64,000 nt of DNA from Halobaculum sp. XH14 (GCF_032116555.1 NZ_CP134949.1:62001-126000), one strand, 5' to 3'. Counted from the stretch's first letter, positions 44,840 to 54,236 are shown. Notes: generated by a model not told the origin, from the letters alone. A program made the numbers and translations.

Positions 44840-46626
44840 TGCCCGTCGTCGACATCGACACGGACGAACTGCGCGAACTGACCGGCCACGACGAGAAGAC
44901 CGACGGGGAGTTCGAGGAGGACCTGTTCGCGCTCGGCCTCGAGTTCGAGGGCGAGACCGACGAGGGCGACCTGCAGTTCGAGTTCGGGCCGGACCGGCTC
45001 GACCGCCTGTCGGTCGAGGGCGTCGCACGGTCGCTCCGCTACCAGTACGGCGACGCCCGCGGCGTCCACGTCCCCGACCCGAACGACGCGGACTGGACCA
45101 TCGAGGTGGACGAGTCGGTGCCCGACGAGCGCCCGTTCGTCACCGGCGCGGTCGTCCGCGGCCTCGACCTCGACGAGTCGGCGCTCGACTCGCTCATCCA
45201 GCTCCAGGAGAAGCTGCACGCGACGATGGGCCGCGAGCGCGCCAAGGGCGCCATCGGCATCCACGACCTCACGATGCTGAAGGGCGGCCGGCTCTCGCAG
45301 GAGTCCGAGAGCTCCGGAACCGCCGAGGGGCCGGCCTCGAAGATCCAGGGGACGCCAAACACCATCACCTACCGTGGGGTCGACCCGGACGGCGACCGGT
45401 TCGTCCCGCTGGACTCGAACGCGGAACGCACGCCCGCCGAAGTGCTGGAAGAGCACCCGGTCGGGGGGAAGTACGCCGACCTCGTCGCGGACCTGGATCG
45501 CTACCCGGCGATCTACGACGAACTCGGCCTGTTCTCGTTCCCGCCGGTCATCAACGGCCGCCGGACCGAGGTGTCGACCGACTCGCGGGACCTGTTCGTC
45601 GAACTCACCGGCACCGACCAGTGGACCATCGACCGGATGTGCGTCATCATCTGCTACGCGCTCGCCGCCCGCGGCGGGACGCTGGAGGAGGTCGAGGTCG
45701 TCTACGACGACGGCGCGACCCACCCCGACGAGTACGGGCCGGAACTGATCCGACCGAACCTCGAGACCGACGAGAAGTCGGTGAGCCACGAGCGCATCGA
45801 GTCGACCCTCGGCGTCGAACTCGACCGTGACGAGGTGGTCGACCTGTTCGAGCGCTCGGGGCTGGACGCCGCATACAGCCTGGGAGAGGAGGCGACGACA
45901 TACGACGTGACGGTGCCGCCGTACCGCGTCGACGTGCTCCACCCGCTCGACCTCATCGACGACGTGGGGCGGGCGTACGGCTTCAACTCGCTCGACCCGA
46001 CCTACCCCGACATCGGCACCATCGGCGGCCGTCACGAGCGCTCGCGGCTGGAGGACGCCGTGCGGACGAGCCTCGTCGGCCTGGGCTTTCAGGACACCCT
46101 GAACTTCCACATGACGAGCGCCGCCGAGAACTACGACCGGATGGGCGTCGAGGAGGGGAGCGACGTCCTCGGCGCCGGCGAGCGCGCCGAGATCACCAGC
46201 CCGTACAGCGAGGAGTACACCCAGCTTCGGACCTGGGCGCTCCCCTCGCTCGCGCAGGTGCTGGAGAACAACACCCACCGGCCCTACCCGCAGGACCTCG
46301 CGGAGGTCGGCTTCGTCGCCCGCCGCGACGACGAGGCGAACACCCGGGTCGCCGAATCGCGCCACGTCGCCGCCGCACTCGCACGGACGGACGCCTCCTA
46401 CGAGGACGCGAAGGCCCGCCTGCAGGCGCTGTGTGACGACTTCGACGCCGCCCTGGAGACGCCCGCGACCGACCACCCGAGCTTCATTTCGGGTCGAGTC
46501 GCCGCGGTCGTCGTGAACGGGGACGCCGTCGGCGTCGTGGGGGAACTCCACCCCGCCGTGCTGGTCGAACACGACATGGAGGTTCCCGTGGCCGCGTTCG
46601 AGTTCGACCTCTCCGCGTTAGCCTGA
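44839..46626 (+). CDS. pheT: Phenylalanyl-tRNA synthetase, beta subunit
   Basis: A 595-residue subunit of archaeal/eukaryotic type, without the bacterial EMAP-like N-terminal domain. It has B3/B4 editing-domain sequence (KLHATMGRERAKGAIGIHDL near residue 130, FPPVINGRRTEV), B5 (VPPYRVDVLHPLDLIDDVGR) and a catalytic-like C-terminal domain (LGFQDTLNFHMTS, ADLGEVGF-like QDLAEVGFVAR). It forms an alpha2beta2 enzyme with PheS, to which it is translationally coupled. Confidence 0.96.
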   Translation: MPVVDIDTDELRELTGHDEKTDGEFEEDLFALGLEFEGETDEGDLQFEFGPDRLDRLSVEGVARSLRYQYGDARGVHVPDPNDADWTIEVDESVPDERPFVTGAVVRGLDLDESALDSLIQLQEKLHATMGRERAKGAIGIHDLTMLKGGRLSQESESSGTAEGPASKIQGTPNTITYRGVDPDGDRFVPLDSNAERTPAEVLEEHPVGGKYADLVADLDRYPAIYDELGLFSFPPVINGRRTEVSTDSRDLFVELTGTDQWTIDRMCVIICYALAARGGTLEEVEVVYDDGATHPDEYGPELIRPNLETDEKSVSHERIESTLGVELDRDEVVDLFERSGLDAAYSLGEEATTYDVTVPPYRVDVLHPLDLIDDVGRAYGFNSLDPTYPDIGTIGGRHERSRLEDAVRTSLVGLGFQDTLNFHMTSAAENYDRMGVEEGSDVLGAGERAEITSPYSEEYTQLRTWALPSLAQVLENNTHRPYPQDLAEVGFVARRDDEANTRVAESRHVAAALARTDASYEDAKARLQALCDDFDAALETPATDHPSFISGRVAAVVVNGDAVGVVGELHPAVLVEHDMEVPVAAFEFDLSALA

Positions 46627-46774
46627 CCGTTCGGCCCCCGTCGGGGCGTTTCGCCGGCGTCGATCCCGGGAAACAGGCGGGACCCACCGTCGGAGCCGGC
46701 GTCGCTCGCTCCAGTTTCCCCCCGGAGCCGCGCGCTCGTGAAGCGGCGTCACGTCACCCCGCCGGGGGAGGCGC

Positions 46775-46797
46775 GTTCCACTCGAAGTGGAGGGGTC
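46775..46797 (+). other. Second ORB-like motif
   Basis: The site contains TTCCACTCGAAGTGGAGGGG followed by TC. It matches the minus-strand motif at 12822-12846 at both ends (TCCACTCGAA and AGGGGTC) and differs in four central bases. It lies in the spacer between pheT and the DUF7553-like gene. Confidence 0.35.
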
Positions 46798-46889
46798 GGC
46801 GGGCAGCCGGCGAGTCGGTTGGCCGGCGGCCGAACGTCGCCGATGTCACGGTCCGTACGGTTTTGTCGCTCCGCTTGCTATCGACCCAC

Positions 46890-47159
46890 ATGAGCAGACA
46901 GGAACTCGAGGACGCCAGCGACCACCTGCGCCGGGCTGCCGAACGCGCGGAGGGGGACACGCGGGAGAAACTCGGCGAACAGGCGCACCGCTTTGCCGAC
47001 GCAGCGAACCGGGAGAACGGCCCCGACCACGGCTGGCTCGACCGTCACACCCACGTCGTCCGCGAACTCGCCACGGACCTGGACGAGGAGGGCCAAGAGC
47101 AAGTCGAGGCGGCGGTCGAGCGGATCAATGCCTACCGGGAGACCGTTCCCGGCGTCTGA
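46890..47159 (+). CDS. Small haloarchaeal protein, DUF7553-like
   Basis: An 89-residue, highly charged, probably all-helical protein (RQELEDASDHLRRAAERA, LDRHTHVVRELATDLDEEGQ). It resembles small conserved haloarchaeal proteins of the DUF7553 type; function unknown. A TATA-like GGTTTTGTC (46858-46866) is about 27 bases before the ATG, giving a leaderless mRNA and supporting this start over the slightly longer frame. Confidence 0.65.
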   Translation: MSRQELEDASDHLRRAAERAEGDTREKLGEQAHRFADAANRENGPDHGWLDRHTHVVRELATDLDEEGQEQVEAAVERINAYRETVPGV

Positions 47160-47220
47160 CCGGGCCGCCGAACCCCGCCACGACGCCGCTCGACTGGGGT
47201 TCCGTCGGTAGCACGGCCAC

Positions 47221-47847
47221 TCAGCAGACGTTCTTCGGCTTCACGCCCATCCCCTCCAGCGTCTCGACGTAGTCGTCGTAGGCGGCCTCGACGACCGCGT
47301 CGGCCGCCTCGCGGGCCGCCGCCCACTCCTCGTCGGCCTCACAGACCTCGTCGAGGAGGTCCGTCGCCTCGCCGAGGCGGTCGGAGACGTCGGCGCGCAG
47401 GTCGCGGAACTCGTTTGCGGCCGTCGGGTCCGCGTTGCCGACGAAGAAGCCGACCACCTGTCCGGTCCGCGTGTCGGCGAGCAGACAGCGGGCGAGCAGG
47501 CCGCCGGCGCGGGCGGGCGTCGTCTCCAGGTCCGCGAGCACCTCGTACTCCGGGAACGACCTGGCCTCATCGGCGTCGAACCCGTCGGGCGCGACCGCGT
47601 CCCGGTGGTCCCGCCCGTCCTCGCCGACCGCGCCGAACAGGGCGGCGGCGTCCCCGCTGCCCTCCGTGGCGCTCCAGGCCTCGAACCGCTCGGCCGCCGC
47701 GGCGGCCTCGGCGGCGGCCGCCGCGCGCACCGCGTTCGCGGCCATCTCGCCGCCGGTCAGCGCGTAGAGCGACTTCGAGGAGCCCAGCCGCGAGAGCGCC
47801 GTCTCGTTGCGCGCGCGCAGGTCCGAGAGAAAGGTTTCGCCGTTCAT
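47221..47847 (-). CDS. Rubrerythrin-like / anti-termination-factor-like haloarchaeal protein
   Basis: A 208-residue predicted helical protein that begins NGETFLSDLRARNETALSRLGSSKSLYALTGGEM and is rich in Ala in the middle (AAAAEAAAAAERFEAW). Similar haloarchaeal proteins are called rubrerythrin family or transcription anti-termination proteins. I see no full set of ferritin-like Glu/His iron ligands, so the functional label is weak. Single gene, convergent with the small gene at 46890. Confidence 0.6.
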   Translation of the reverse strand: MNGETFLSDLRARNETALSRLGSSKSLYALTGGEMAANAVRAAAAAEAAAAAERFEAWSATEGSGDAAALFGAVGEDGRDHRDAVAPDGFDADEARSFPEYEVLADLETTPARAGGLLARCLLADTRTGQVVGFFVGNADPTAANEFRDLRADVSDRLGEATDLLDEVCEADEEWAAAREAADAVVEAAYDDYVETLEGMGVKPKNVC

Positions 47848-47952
47848 GGCCGGCGGTAGGGGCGTGACGCGCTTGAAACCCTCGGCAGCGGCGGATTCGG
47901 CGGCGGGGTCGCCGACGGTAGCGTTACGTGACCGGGGACCGTGACGCCAGCC

Positions 47953-49521
47953 ATGTCCACCGATCGGTCCCCGTCGCTCTCCGACGCGTTCACCGGCGCC
48001 GGCCGCGTGCTCGCCGACCACCCCGTCGCCGTCGTGTCCGCCTACCTGCTCGTGGTCGCCGTGGTGCCCATCGCTCGCGTTCCGTTCCTGGTCGCGCTGA
48101 CCGCCGCAGTCGGCGTGCTGGCCGCGGCCGGCCGCATCGAACCCGTCGTCCAGGCGCTCGCGGAACAGGCGAGCATCTCGGAGGACGGGGGGCTCGGCGG
48201 CGGCGGCATCGGCGAGGGCGGCATCGGCGGCGGGTTCGGCGGGGGCGACCCGCCGATCTCGCCGGAACTCGAGCGGGCCGTCGAGGGATTGTTCGTGCCG
48301 GAGGTCGGCCTGCTCCTCGTCGCGGGGGTGCTCCTCACGGTAGTCGTGGCGGTGCTCGTGGGGGCGGTCGCCACGGCGGTCTCGACGGGGACGGTGTGGG
48401 CCGCCCTCGACGGGCGGCCGCCGCTGGAGGACGGCGTCGCCACCGCGGGGCGCTGGCCGACGTTCCTCGGCGTGACGCTCGTCCGCGCGGTCGCCGTGCT
48501 CGTGCCCGTCGCCGTCCCGGTCGCGCTCACGCTCGGAATCGCCACGCTCGCGGGGGGCATCGGTGTCAGCGTCGGCGTCGCGGTGGGCGCGCTGCTCGTG
48601 CTCGCGGGCGCGCTGGTGTCGCTGCTGGTCTACCTGCTGTTGGTGTTCGCCGAGGCGGCGGTCGTCGTCGACGGCGCGGGAACGGTGGAGGCGGTCCGCG
48701 GGAGCCTCGGGTTCGTCCGCCGGAACGTGCTGGCGACGGTCGTGTTCGCGCTCGTCGCGCTGGGCGTCTACGTCGGGGCGAGCGTGGCTGTCGGCCTCCT
48801 CAACCTCGTGGGCGTGAACCGGCTCGGCGCGCTGGTGCTCTCGCTGACGGTCGCGCCGCTGCTGGACGCCTTCGCGGTCGCCCTGTACGCCGAGACCGGG
48901 CTCCCGGCGGCCGATCGGGCGCCGCTCGGCACTCGGGTTCGCGGCGCGCTCGCCGACGGCTGGAGCGCACTCTGGCGGTTCGTCCGCGAGCACCCGGCCG
49001 CCAACGCCGCCGGGGCGCTGCTGCTCACCGGCGGGGCCGTCGCCGGCTACCTGTTCACCGCGCCGATGGGCGTCACGCTCCCGCCGCCCGAGAACGTCGC
49101 GACCGTGTTCGGCGTGGTCCCGGTCGGCCCGTTCCTCAACATCGCGGCGAACAACTGGCTCGTCTCGGCCGGCACCGCCTTCGGCGGGCTGGCGGCCGGC
49201 GTCCCCGCGGCGGCCTCGCTGCTGTTCAACGGCGTGCTCATCGGGGCGCTCGGCGGCATCTTCGACCGGGTGGCGTTCCTCGCGCTGGTCGCGCCACACG
49301 GGGTCATCGAACTCCCCGCCATCGCCGTCGCGGGCGGGCTCGGCGTCCACCTCGGCGTCGTCGGGTGGCGCGGCGCGCGCGGCCGGTCGGACGCGGGGAC
49401 GGTCGCCGCGGAGCTCCGCCGGGCGACGTGGGTGCTCGTGGGACTCGCGCTGGTGCTCGTCGTCGCCTCGTTCGTCGAGGCGTTCCTCACGCCCCGCATC
49501 GCGGCGTTCGTGCTCGGGTGA
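47953..49521 (+). CDS. Multi-helix membrane protein with C-terminal SpoIIM-like domain
   Basis: A 522-residue integral membrane protein. The first 330 residues have about eight helices and a Gly-rich external loop (GGGGIGEGGIGGGFGGG), resembling a haloarchaeal DUF7847-type domain. From about residue 330 a stage II sporulation protein M-like domain follows (FLNIAANNWLVSAGTAFGG, SLLFNGVLIGALGG, APHGVIELPAIAVAGGLG). The ATG at 47953 lies about 28 bases after a TATA-like GCGTTACG (47919-47926). SpoIIM relatives in archaea have no sporulation role; function unknown. Confidence 0.75.
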   Translation: MSTDRSPSLSDAFTGAGRVLADHPVAVVSAYLLVVAVVPIARVPFLVALTAAVGVLAAAGRIEPVVQALAEQASISEDGGLGGGGIGEGGIGGGFGGGDPPISPELERAVEGLFVPEVGLLLVAGVLLTVVVAVLVGAVATAVSTGTVWAALDGRPPLEDGVATAGRWPTFLGVTLVRAVAVLVPVAVPVALTLGIATLAGGIGVSVGVAVGALLVLAGALVSLLVYLLLVFAEAAVVVDGAGTVEAVRGSLGFVRRNVLATVVFALVALGVYVGASVAVGLLNLVGVNRLGALVLSLTVAPLLDAFAVALYAETGLPAADRAPLGTRVRGALADGWSALWRFVREHPAANAAGALLLTGGAVAGYLFTAPMGVTLPPPENVATVFGVVPVGPFLNIAANNWLVSAGTAFGGLAAGVPAAASLLFNGVLIGALGGIFDRVAFLALVAPHGVIELPAIAVAGGLGVHLGVVGWRGARGRSDAGTVAAELRRATWVLVGLALVLVVASFVEAFLTPRIAAFVLG

Positions 49522-49918
49522 GCGTCACGCCGGTCGGGGCGTATCACGGGTCGTCGACGTCGGGCGACCGGCGGCGGCTGGCGGCCGAACTGTCCACCCG
49601 CGTCGAAGACGGCCATCCATCACGGCGTGCGCGACCGCGAGCCCCTCGGGGGCGAGCACAGACGCGCGCGAGGGATGAGCACCACAGCGAACGAAGTGAG
49701 CGAGGAGCGCAATCGGCTGGGGAGGGTGTGGAGGCCGTGCGGCGCGGGCGGGCGGGCTTTCGGGCAGTCTCCATCTGATGAACACGGCATCACGCAAGCC
49801 GCGAGTTGCACGAGGAGGCGGGCGATTTCTACCGAACCGTTCCCCGAACCCGATTTCGTCAGCTCATCGGATCGAATCGCACACCAGCTATTTGCCAGGA
49901 CCGCACGAACCCCCGACG
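49522..49918. other. 397-base spacer carrying a dispersed repeat
   Basis: No supported gene. It contains the repeat block at 49674-49730 related to 42595-42660, followed by GGGCTTTCGG near 49756 reminiscent of the right end of the foldback elements. The TATA-like CTATTTGCC (49888-49896) serves the small membrane protein gene at 49919. Confidence 0.55.
49674..49730 (+). repeat. Dispersed repeat block (related copy at 42595-42660)
   Basis: It carries GATGAGCACC, then GCGAACGAAGTGAGCGAGGAG, then GGCTGGGGAGGGTG, the same order of landmarks as the copy upstream of pheST. It does not read as a plausible protein in any frame. Confidence 0.5.
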
Positions 49919-50227
49919 ATGACAACGACACTCACCCTCCCCGCGCCCCGTCGCGCCGGCCAGTACCTGTTCGGCGCCTCCTCGGTCGTCCTCGCGCTGC
50001 TCGTCGTCGGCATCGCCCTCGTCCACCTCGCGGCCGGCGTGGCCAGCGCGGCGTTCGCCGGCGTCGCCGGCCTCGCGCTGCTCGCGGTCGGATTCGTGGC
50101 GGCCCCGGCCGGTCGGCGGGTACTCGACCGCCGCGGGGTCCGGCTCGACGCGACCGAGGCTGCGCTCGCAGTGGTCGGGTTCCTGGCGCTGGCCGGCGCG
50201 GCGTTCTCGCTGTTCTTCCTGCTGTAG
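49919..50227 (+). CDS. Small three-helix membrane protein
   Basis: A 102-residue hydrophobic protein with three predicted helices (VVLALLVVGIALVHLAAGV, AFAGVAGLALLAVGFVAA, ALAVVGFLALAGAAFSLFFL) and one charged loop between the second and third (GRRVLDRRGVRLDATE). I do not recognise a family. A TATA-like element about 27 bases upstream supports the ATG. Confidence 0.65.
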   Translation: MTTTLTLPAPRRAGQYLFGASSVVLALLVVGIALVHLAAGVASAAFAGVAGLALLAVGFVAAPAGRRVLDRRGVRLDATEAALAVVGFLALAGAAFSLFFLL

Positions 50228-50360
50228 CGCGCGCCGGTCCGTCTGCCGGCGGTTCGCTGAACGTCCACTGGAAGTCCGCTGGAAGTTCGATGCGGGTTCG
50301 GCGTCGACTCGGCGTGTCGTGAGTGCGCGAAAAACGTCGTGGTGCGGCCCGATGTCCCTC

Positions 50361-51221
50361 CTACTCCGCGTCGCCCGTCTCGACGGGCGCGCCGACAAGG
50401 TTGCCCCATTCGGTCCAGGAGCCGTCGTAGTTGACGGTCTGGTCCTGTCCGAGCAGTTCGTGGAGCGCGAACCAGGCGATCGAGGAGCGCTCGCCGATGC
50501 GGCAGTAGGCGACGATCTCGTCGTCGCCCGAGTCGATGACCTCGCCGTAGAGCTCCTGCAGCTCGTCGGCGGTCTTGAACGTCCCGTCCTCGTTGACCGT
50601 CGCGGCCCACGAGATGTTGCGCGCGCCGGGGATGTGGCCGCCGCGCTGGGCGGTCTCCTGCAGGCCCGGCGGGGCGAGGATCTCGCCGCGGAACTCCTCG
50701 GGCGAGCGCACGTCGACGAGCGGGACGCCGGCGTCGATGGCGTCACCCACCTGGTCGCGGTACGCGCGGATGGACTCGTCCGGCTCCTCGGCCTCGTAGG
50801 TCGTCTCCGGGAAGTCGGGCACCTCCTCGGTGAGCGGGTAGTCGTTCTCCAGCCAGTAGTCGCGCCCGCCGTTGAGCAGGCGCACGTCGTCGTGGCCGAA
50901 GTACTTGTACTGCCAGTAGGTGTAGGCGGCAAACCAGTTCGATGAGTCGCCGTACAGGACGACCGTCGAGTCGTCGCTGATGCCGTGACTGGCGTTCAGC
51001 GCCTCGAAGTCCTCCTTGGTGAGCACGTCGCGCTGGGTCTGGTCCTGGAGCTGCGTCTCCCAGTTGAAGCCGATGGCACCGGGCGCGTGGCCCGTCCCGT
51101 AGGCCTCGGTGTCCACGTCGACCTCCACCAGCCGATACGCGGGGTCGTCCGACTCGAACTCGTCGAGGTGGTCCTCGACCCAGTCCGCCGACACGAGTAC
51201 GTCCTTGGCGTAGTCCGTCAT
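50361..51221 (-). CDS. Thiosulfate sulfurtransferase (two-domain rhodanese)
   Basis: A 286-residue protein with two rhodanese domains. The C-terminal domain has the active-site loop YCRIGERSS with Cys240; the N-terminal domain has no Cys at the matching place (LYGDSSNW), as in typical tandem rhodaneses. It transfers sulfane sulfur from thiosulfate to thiol or cyanide acceptors. On the minus strand a TATA-like GTATTATGC (51250-51258) lies about 33 bases before the ATG. Divergent from a second rhodanese gene. Confidence 0.92.
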   Translation of the reverse strand: MTDYAKDVLVSADWVEDHLDEFESDDPAYRLVEVDVDTEAYGTGHAPGAIGFNWETQLQDQTQRDVLTKEDFEALNASHGISDDSTVVLYGDSSNWFAAYTYWQYKYFGHDDVRLLNGGRDYWLENDYPLTEEVPDFPETTYEAEEPDESIRAYRDQVGDAIDAGVPLVDVRSPEEFRGEILAPPGLQETAQRGGHIPGARNISWAATVNEDGTFKTADELQELYGEVIDSGDDEIVAYCRIGERSSIAWFALHELLGQDQTVNYDGSWTEWGNLVGAPVETGDAE

Positions 51222-51507
51222 TGCAAACAGTGCGTACGTTCTCCCCGAGCATAATACCCGTAGCCCCGGCAGAGTCGGCCATTCGTTCCACGTACCGGAT
51301 CATGTTGCCGGCGCCGTTCGCGCGATGGCCGCGCGGTCCCGGCGGGGCGGGCGAGCGGCCGCGAGGGAACGTCTCGCCGCGCCGACATCGCGCGGCAGGC
51401 GGCAGGGGGCGGGCGTCAGAAACCGGCAATGATTGCCCCCGTGTCTGACGCCCGTCGGGGTTCGCCGGTGCGGCGGCGTTTTTCCCCTCGGCCGCGAACC
51501 GGTGGAC

Positions 51508-52287
51508 ATGGACACCTTCGTCTCGGCCGACTGGCTCGCCGAGCGGCTCGAGGACGTGCGGGTCGTGGACGTGCGGGACGGGTGGGAGTACGAGGGCATC
51601 GGCCACCTTCCCGGGGCGGTTTCGATCCCCTTCGGCGAGTTCCGCAGCGGCGAGGGCGACGAGGGGATGCTCCCGGGCGCCGACCGCTGGGCCGACCTGC
51701 TCTCGGCGGCGGGCATCGGCGTCGAGGACGACGTCGTCGCCTACGACGACACCCACGGCGTGTTCGCGGCCCGCTTTCTCGTCACCGCCGAACTGTACGG
51801 CCACGACCCCGCGAGGCTCCACCTGCTGGACGGCGACTACTCCGCCTGGAGCCGCGAGCGCCCGACGACGACCGACGCGGTGGAGCCGGACCCGACCGAG
51901 TACGAACCCCGCGAGCCGGCGGACTCGCCGCTCGTCGGCTTCGACGAGGTCGCCGCCGCGCTGGAGGCCGAGGGGACGGTCGTCGTCGACACCCGCGAGG
52001 CGTGGGAGTTCGAGGAGGGCCACCTCCCCGGCGCGGTGCAGCTCGACTGGATGGAACTCGTCGACGCCGAGTCGCGCGGGCTGAAACCCCGGGACGAACT
52101 GGCGTCGATCCTCGCGGATCGGGGCGTCACGCCCGACCGTCGCGTGCTGCTCTACTGCAACACGGCGCGGCGCATCAGCCACACGTACCTCGTGCTCGGC
52201 CACCTCGGCTACGACGACCTCGCGTTCTACGAGGGGAGCCTCACCGAGTGGGAGGCGCGCGGCGGGGCGACGGAGACCGGGACGTAG
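51508..52287 (+). CDS. Second two-domain rhodanese (sulfurtransferase)
   Basis: A 259-residue tandem rhodanese. The active loop YCNTARR with Cys217 is in the second domain; the first domain has AYDDTHG, Asp replacing Cys. Its loop differs from the CRIGERS type, so its substrate may differ, for example a 3-mercaptopyruvate or persulfide acceptor. A TATA-like CGTTTTTCCC (51478-51487) is about 26 bases before the ATG. It forms a divergent pair with the preceding rhodanese. Confidence 0.9.
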   Translation: MDTFVSADWLAERLEDVRVVDVRDGWEYEGIGHLPGAVSIPFGEFRSGEGDEGMLPGADRWADLLSAAGIGVEDDVVAYDDTHGVFAARFLVTAELYGHDPARLHLLDGDYSAWSRERPTTTDAVEPDPTEYEPREPADSPLVGFDEVAAALEAEGTVVVDTREAWEFEEGHLPGAVQLDWMELVDAESRGLKPRDELASILADRGVTPDRRVLLYCNTARRISHTYLVLGHLGYDDLAFYEGSLTEWEARGGATETGT

Positions 52288-52312
52288 TCGGGGGCAGTGA
52301 AGACCGGGACGT
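52274..52312. repeat. Short direct repeat across the rhodanese stop codon
   Basis: AGACCGGGACGT occurs at 52274-52285 and again at 52301-52312, with similar flanking G-rich sequence. The first copy encodes the last residues before the TAG. It is probably a small duplication. Confidence 0.5.
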
Positions 52313-52405
52313 GAGCGGGGGCGACGAAGACGGGCGCACGGTCGAGGACGGGAGGCCGGAGCGTCGTCGGTACGGGGGGAACCGACGAGTCGACGCTCGG
52401 CCGAC

Positions 52406-53539
52406 TCACCCGTCCGTCGGCTCGGTCCCGGCGACGCCGTCGGGCGCGTCGTCCACGTCGTCGCCGGCGACGTGGGCGTCCCCGGTCGTCCCGCCGTCAC
52501 CGACCGCACCGTCGCTCGACCCACGCCCGTCGGTCACGCCCGACAGTTGCGTCTGCTCGCTCGCCGTGCCGTCCGAGAGGAGGCTCACGACCTCCGCGAG
52601 CAGCGCGACGACGAGCGGGCCGACGACGAAGCCGATGGCGCCCAGCGACAGGAGGCCGCCGACGAAGCCGACGAAGTACACCGAGACGGGCATGTCCGTC
52701 GTCTCGCTGGCCAGCCGCGACCGGATGACCGCGTCCGGGACGAAGCCGACGAAGAACAGGCCGAGCCCCGTGACCAGCAGCGCCCGGACGACGTTGCCGG
52801 CGACGACGTCGACCGCCGCGAGCGCGACCACGACGATGCTCGGCCCGAGCACGGGGACGAACTGCAGGAGGCCAGCGACGACCGCGAGCGCGAACGGCGA
52901 CCGGTAGCCCAGCGCCACGAGGAGGACGAACGCGACGAGGAACGTCCCGAACGCGGTGGCCGCCTGGAGCACGTAGATCGCCCGAAGGGTGCTGGCCGTC
53001 CGGCGGTGGAGCGCGAACACGATGTCGTGGTACTCGCCCGGACAGAGCCGCAGGACCGCGGTCCGAGGCGAGGTCGGCGCGTAGAGGATGCCGTAGACGA
53101 CCAGCACGAACAGGAGCGCCTTCAGCGCGAACACGGGCGCCGCGGTCGCCAGCGAGGTCGCCAGCGAGCGGACGGCGGCGATGGCAACCTCGAGCAGCGG
53201 GTCGGTCTCGACGACGTACGTGAGCCCGCCCACGTCGACGGTGATCGCGGCCGGGATGGCCCGGAGGAAGTCGACGAACTCCGCCCGCCGGGAGTAGAGG
53301 ACGTACGCGATGGGGCCGGCGATGACCAGCAGCGCGAGGAACGCCGTCGTCGTCGCCGTCGCCGCCGCGAGGCGCGTCGAGAGCCCACGCCGACGGAGTT
53401 CCTGGCGGAGCGGGTAGAGGACGTACGCGACCGTCACGGCGAATACGACCGTGGCGAGCACGCCGAACAGCACGACCACCGTGAGCGAGAGCATCGCCGC
53501 CAGCAGCGCGGTCAGGACGGTGCGGCGACTCGGGGGCAC
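52406..53539 (-). CDS. AI-2E family (YdiK/PerM-type) transporter
   Basis: A 377-residue membrane protein of the AI-2E family, with about eight helices: two N-terminal, a long amphipathic middle, and the conserved C-terminal region (GLLQFVPVLGPSIVVV, GAIGFVVGPLVVALLAEVV). Some members export autoinducer-2, others Na+ or unknown solutes. The C-terminal 50 residues are acidic and low-complexity. GTG 53539 starts the usual PPSRRTVLTALL N-terminus; the frame extends nine codons to a TTG, which is less likely. Confidence 0.82.
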   Translation of the reverse strand: MPPSRRTVLTALLAAMLSLTVVVLFGVLATVVFAVTVAYVLYPLRQELRRRGLSTRLAAATATTTAFLALLVIAGPIAYVLYSRRAEFVDFLRAIPAAITVDVGGLTYVVETDPLLEVAIAAVRSLATSLATAAPVFALKALLFVLVVYGILYAPTSPRTAVLRLCPGEYHDIVFALHRRTASTLRAIYVLQAATAFGTFLVAFVLLVALGYRSPFALAVVAGLLQFVPVLGPSIVVVALAAVDVVAGNVVRALLVTGLGLFFVGFVPDAVIRSRLASETTDMPVSVYFVGFVGGLLSLGAIGFVVGPLVVALLAEVVSLLSDGTASEQTQLSGVTDGRGSSDGAVGDGGTTGDAHVAGDDVDDAPDGVAGTEPTDG

Positions 53540-53733
53540 ACCCCGACCGGTGGGCCCCCGGGGCAAAACCGTTGTGCTCGGCGGTGCGGCGGCCGGTCGC
53601 GGCGGCGTCCGGTCCGACGGAGCGCTCGATTCGGGTGAACTATGGGCAATATTTTTGTGTTCTCAGATTCATTACATGCACGAACCGTGTCAAACAGACT
53701 TCATAACAGGGTGTGCCGAACGACGGGGGGAGG

Positions 53734-54090
53734 ATGGTGGCGCTGAGCGAGGAGTCCCGCGCGTTCGACGTCGCGCCCGAAACGGCGTTCGAGGTGCTGG
53801 CCGACGACCGCCGCCGCGCCGTCCTGTCGGTGCTCCGCGACTCGGCCGAGACCTGCGTTCCCGTCGCGGAACTCGTCGACGACGTCGCGGCGATGCGATC
53901 GGAACACGGCCGGTGCGACCGGGAACGGGTCGCCGTTCGGTTCCATCACGCGACGCTGCCGAAGCTAGCGGATTCGGGCGTGATCGAACACGATTCGGGG
54001 GAGGGGACCGTCCGCTATCGGGCCCACCCGTTCGTGGACGCGTGTCTCGACCTCCTCGCGGAGCACGGGGCAGGAACGGGGACGAACTGA
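53734..54090 (+). CDS. DUF7344-type winged-helix regulator
   Basis: About 118 residues. VAPETAFEVLADDRRRAVLSVL begins the helix-turn-helix, and VAVRFHHATLPKLADSGVIEHD is the DUF7344 signature seen also in the gene at 32639. Transcription could start near the ATG at 53734, given CTTCATAACA (53699-53708); GTG 53713 is an alternative. It precedes the thiamine-type transporter operon, but 177 bases and a hairpin separate them. Confidence 0.72.
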   Translation: MVALSEESRAFDVAPETAFEVLADDRRRAVLSVLRDSAETCVPVAELVDDVAAMRSEHGRCDRERVAVRFHHATLPKLADSGVIEHDSGEGTVRYRAHPFVDACLDLLAEHGAGTGTN

Positions 54091-54135
54091 ACCGGCGTTC
54101 GGGTCAGGGCGAACCAGTTTGCCCGGAGGGGGGCC

Positions 54136-54158
54136 GGACCACGAACCGTTCGTGGTCC
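54136..54158. terminator. Perfect 10-bp hairpin between the DUF7344 gene and thiB
   Basis: GGACCACGAA and TTCGTGGTCC enclose a CCG loop. No T run follows, so it is not a standard terminator; it may mark the 3' end of the regulator mRNA or act upstream of the transporter promoter. Confidence 0.4.
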
Positions 54159-54236
54159 CACGAGCGGCCCGCAGGTGCCGGAGTGAGAGAGACGTCGCCC
54201 GGCCGCCGCGCAGCCGGCCGTTCGGAGACCGCGTCC

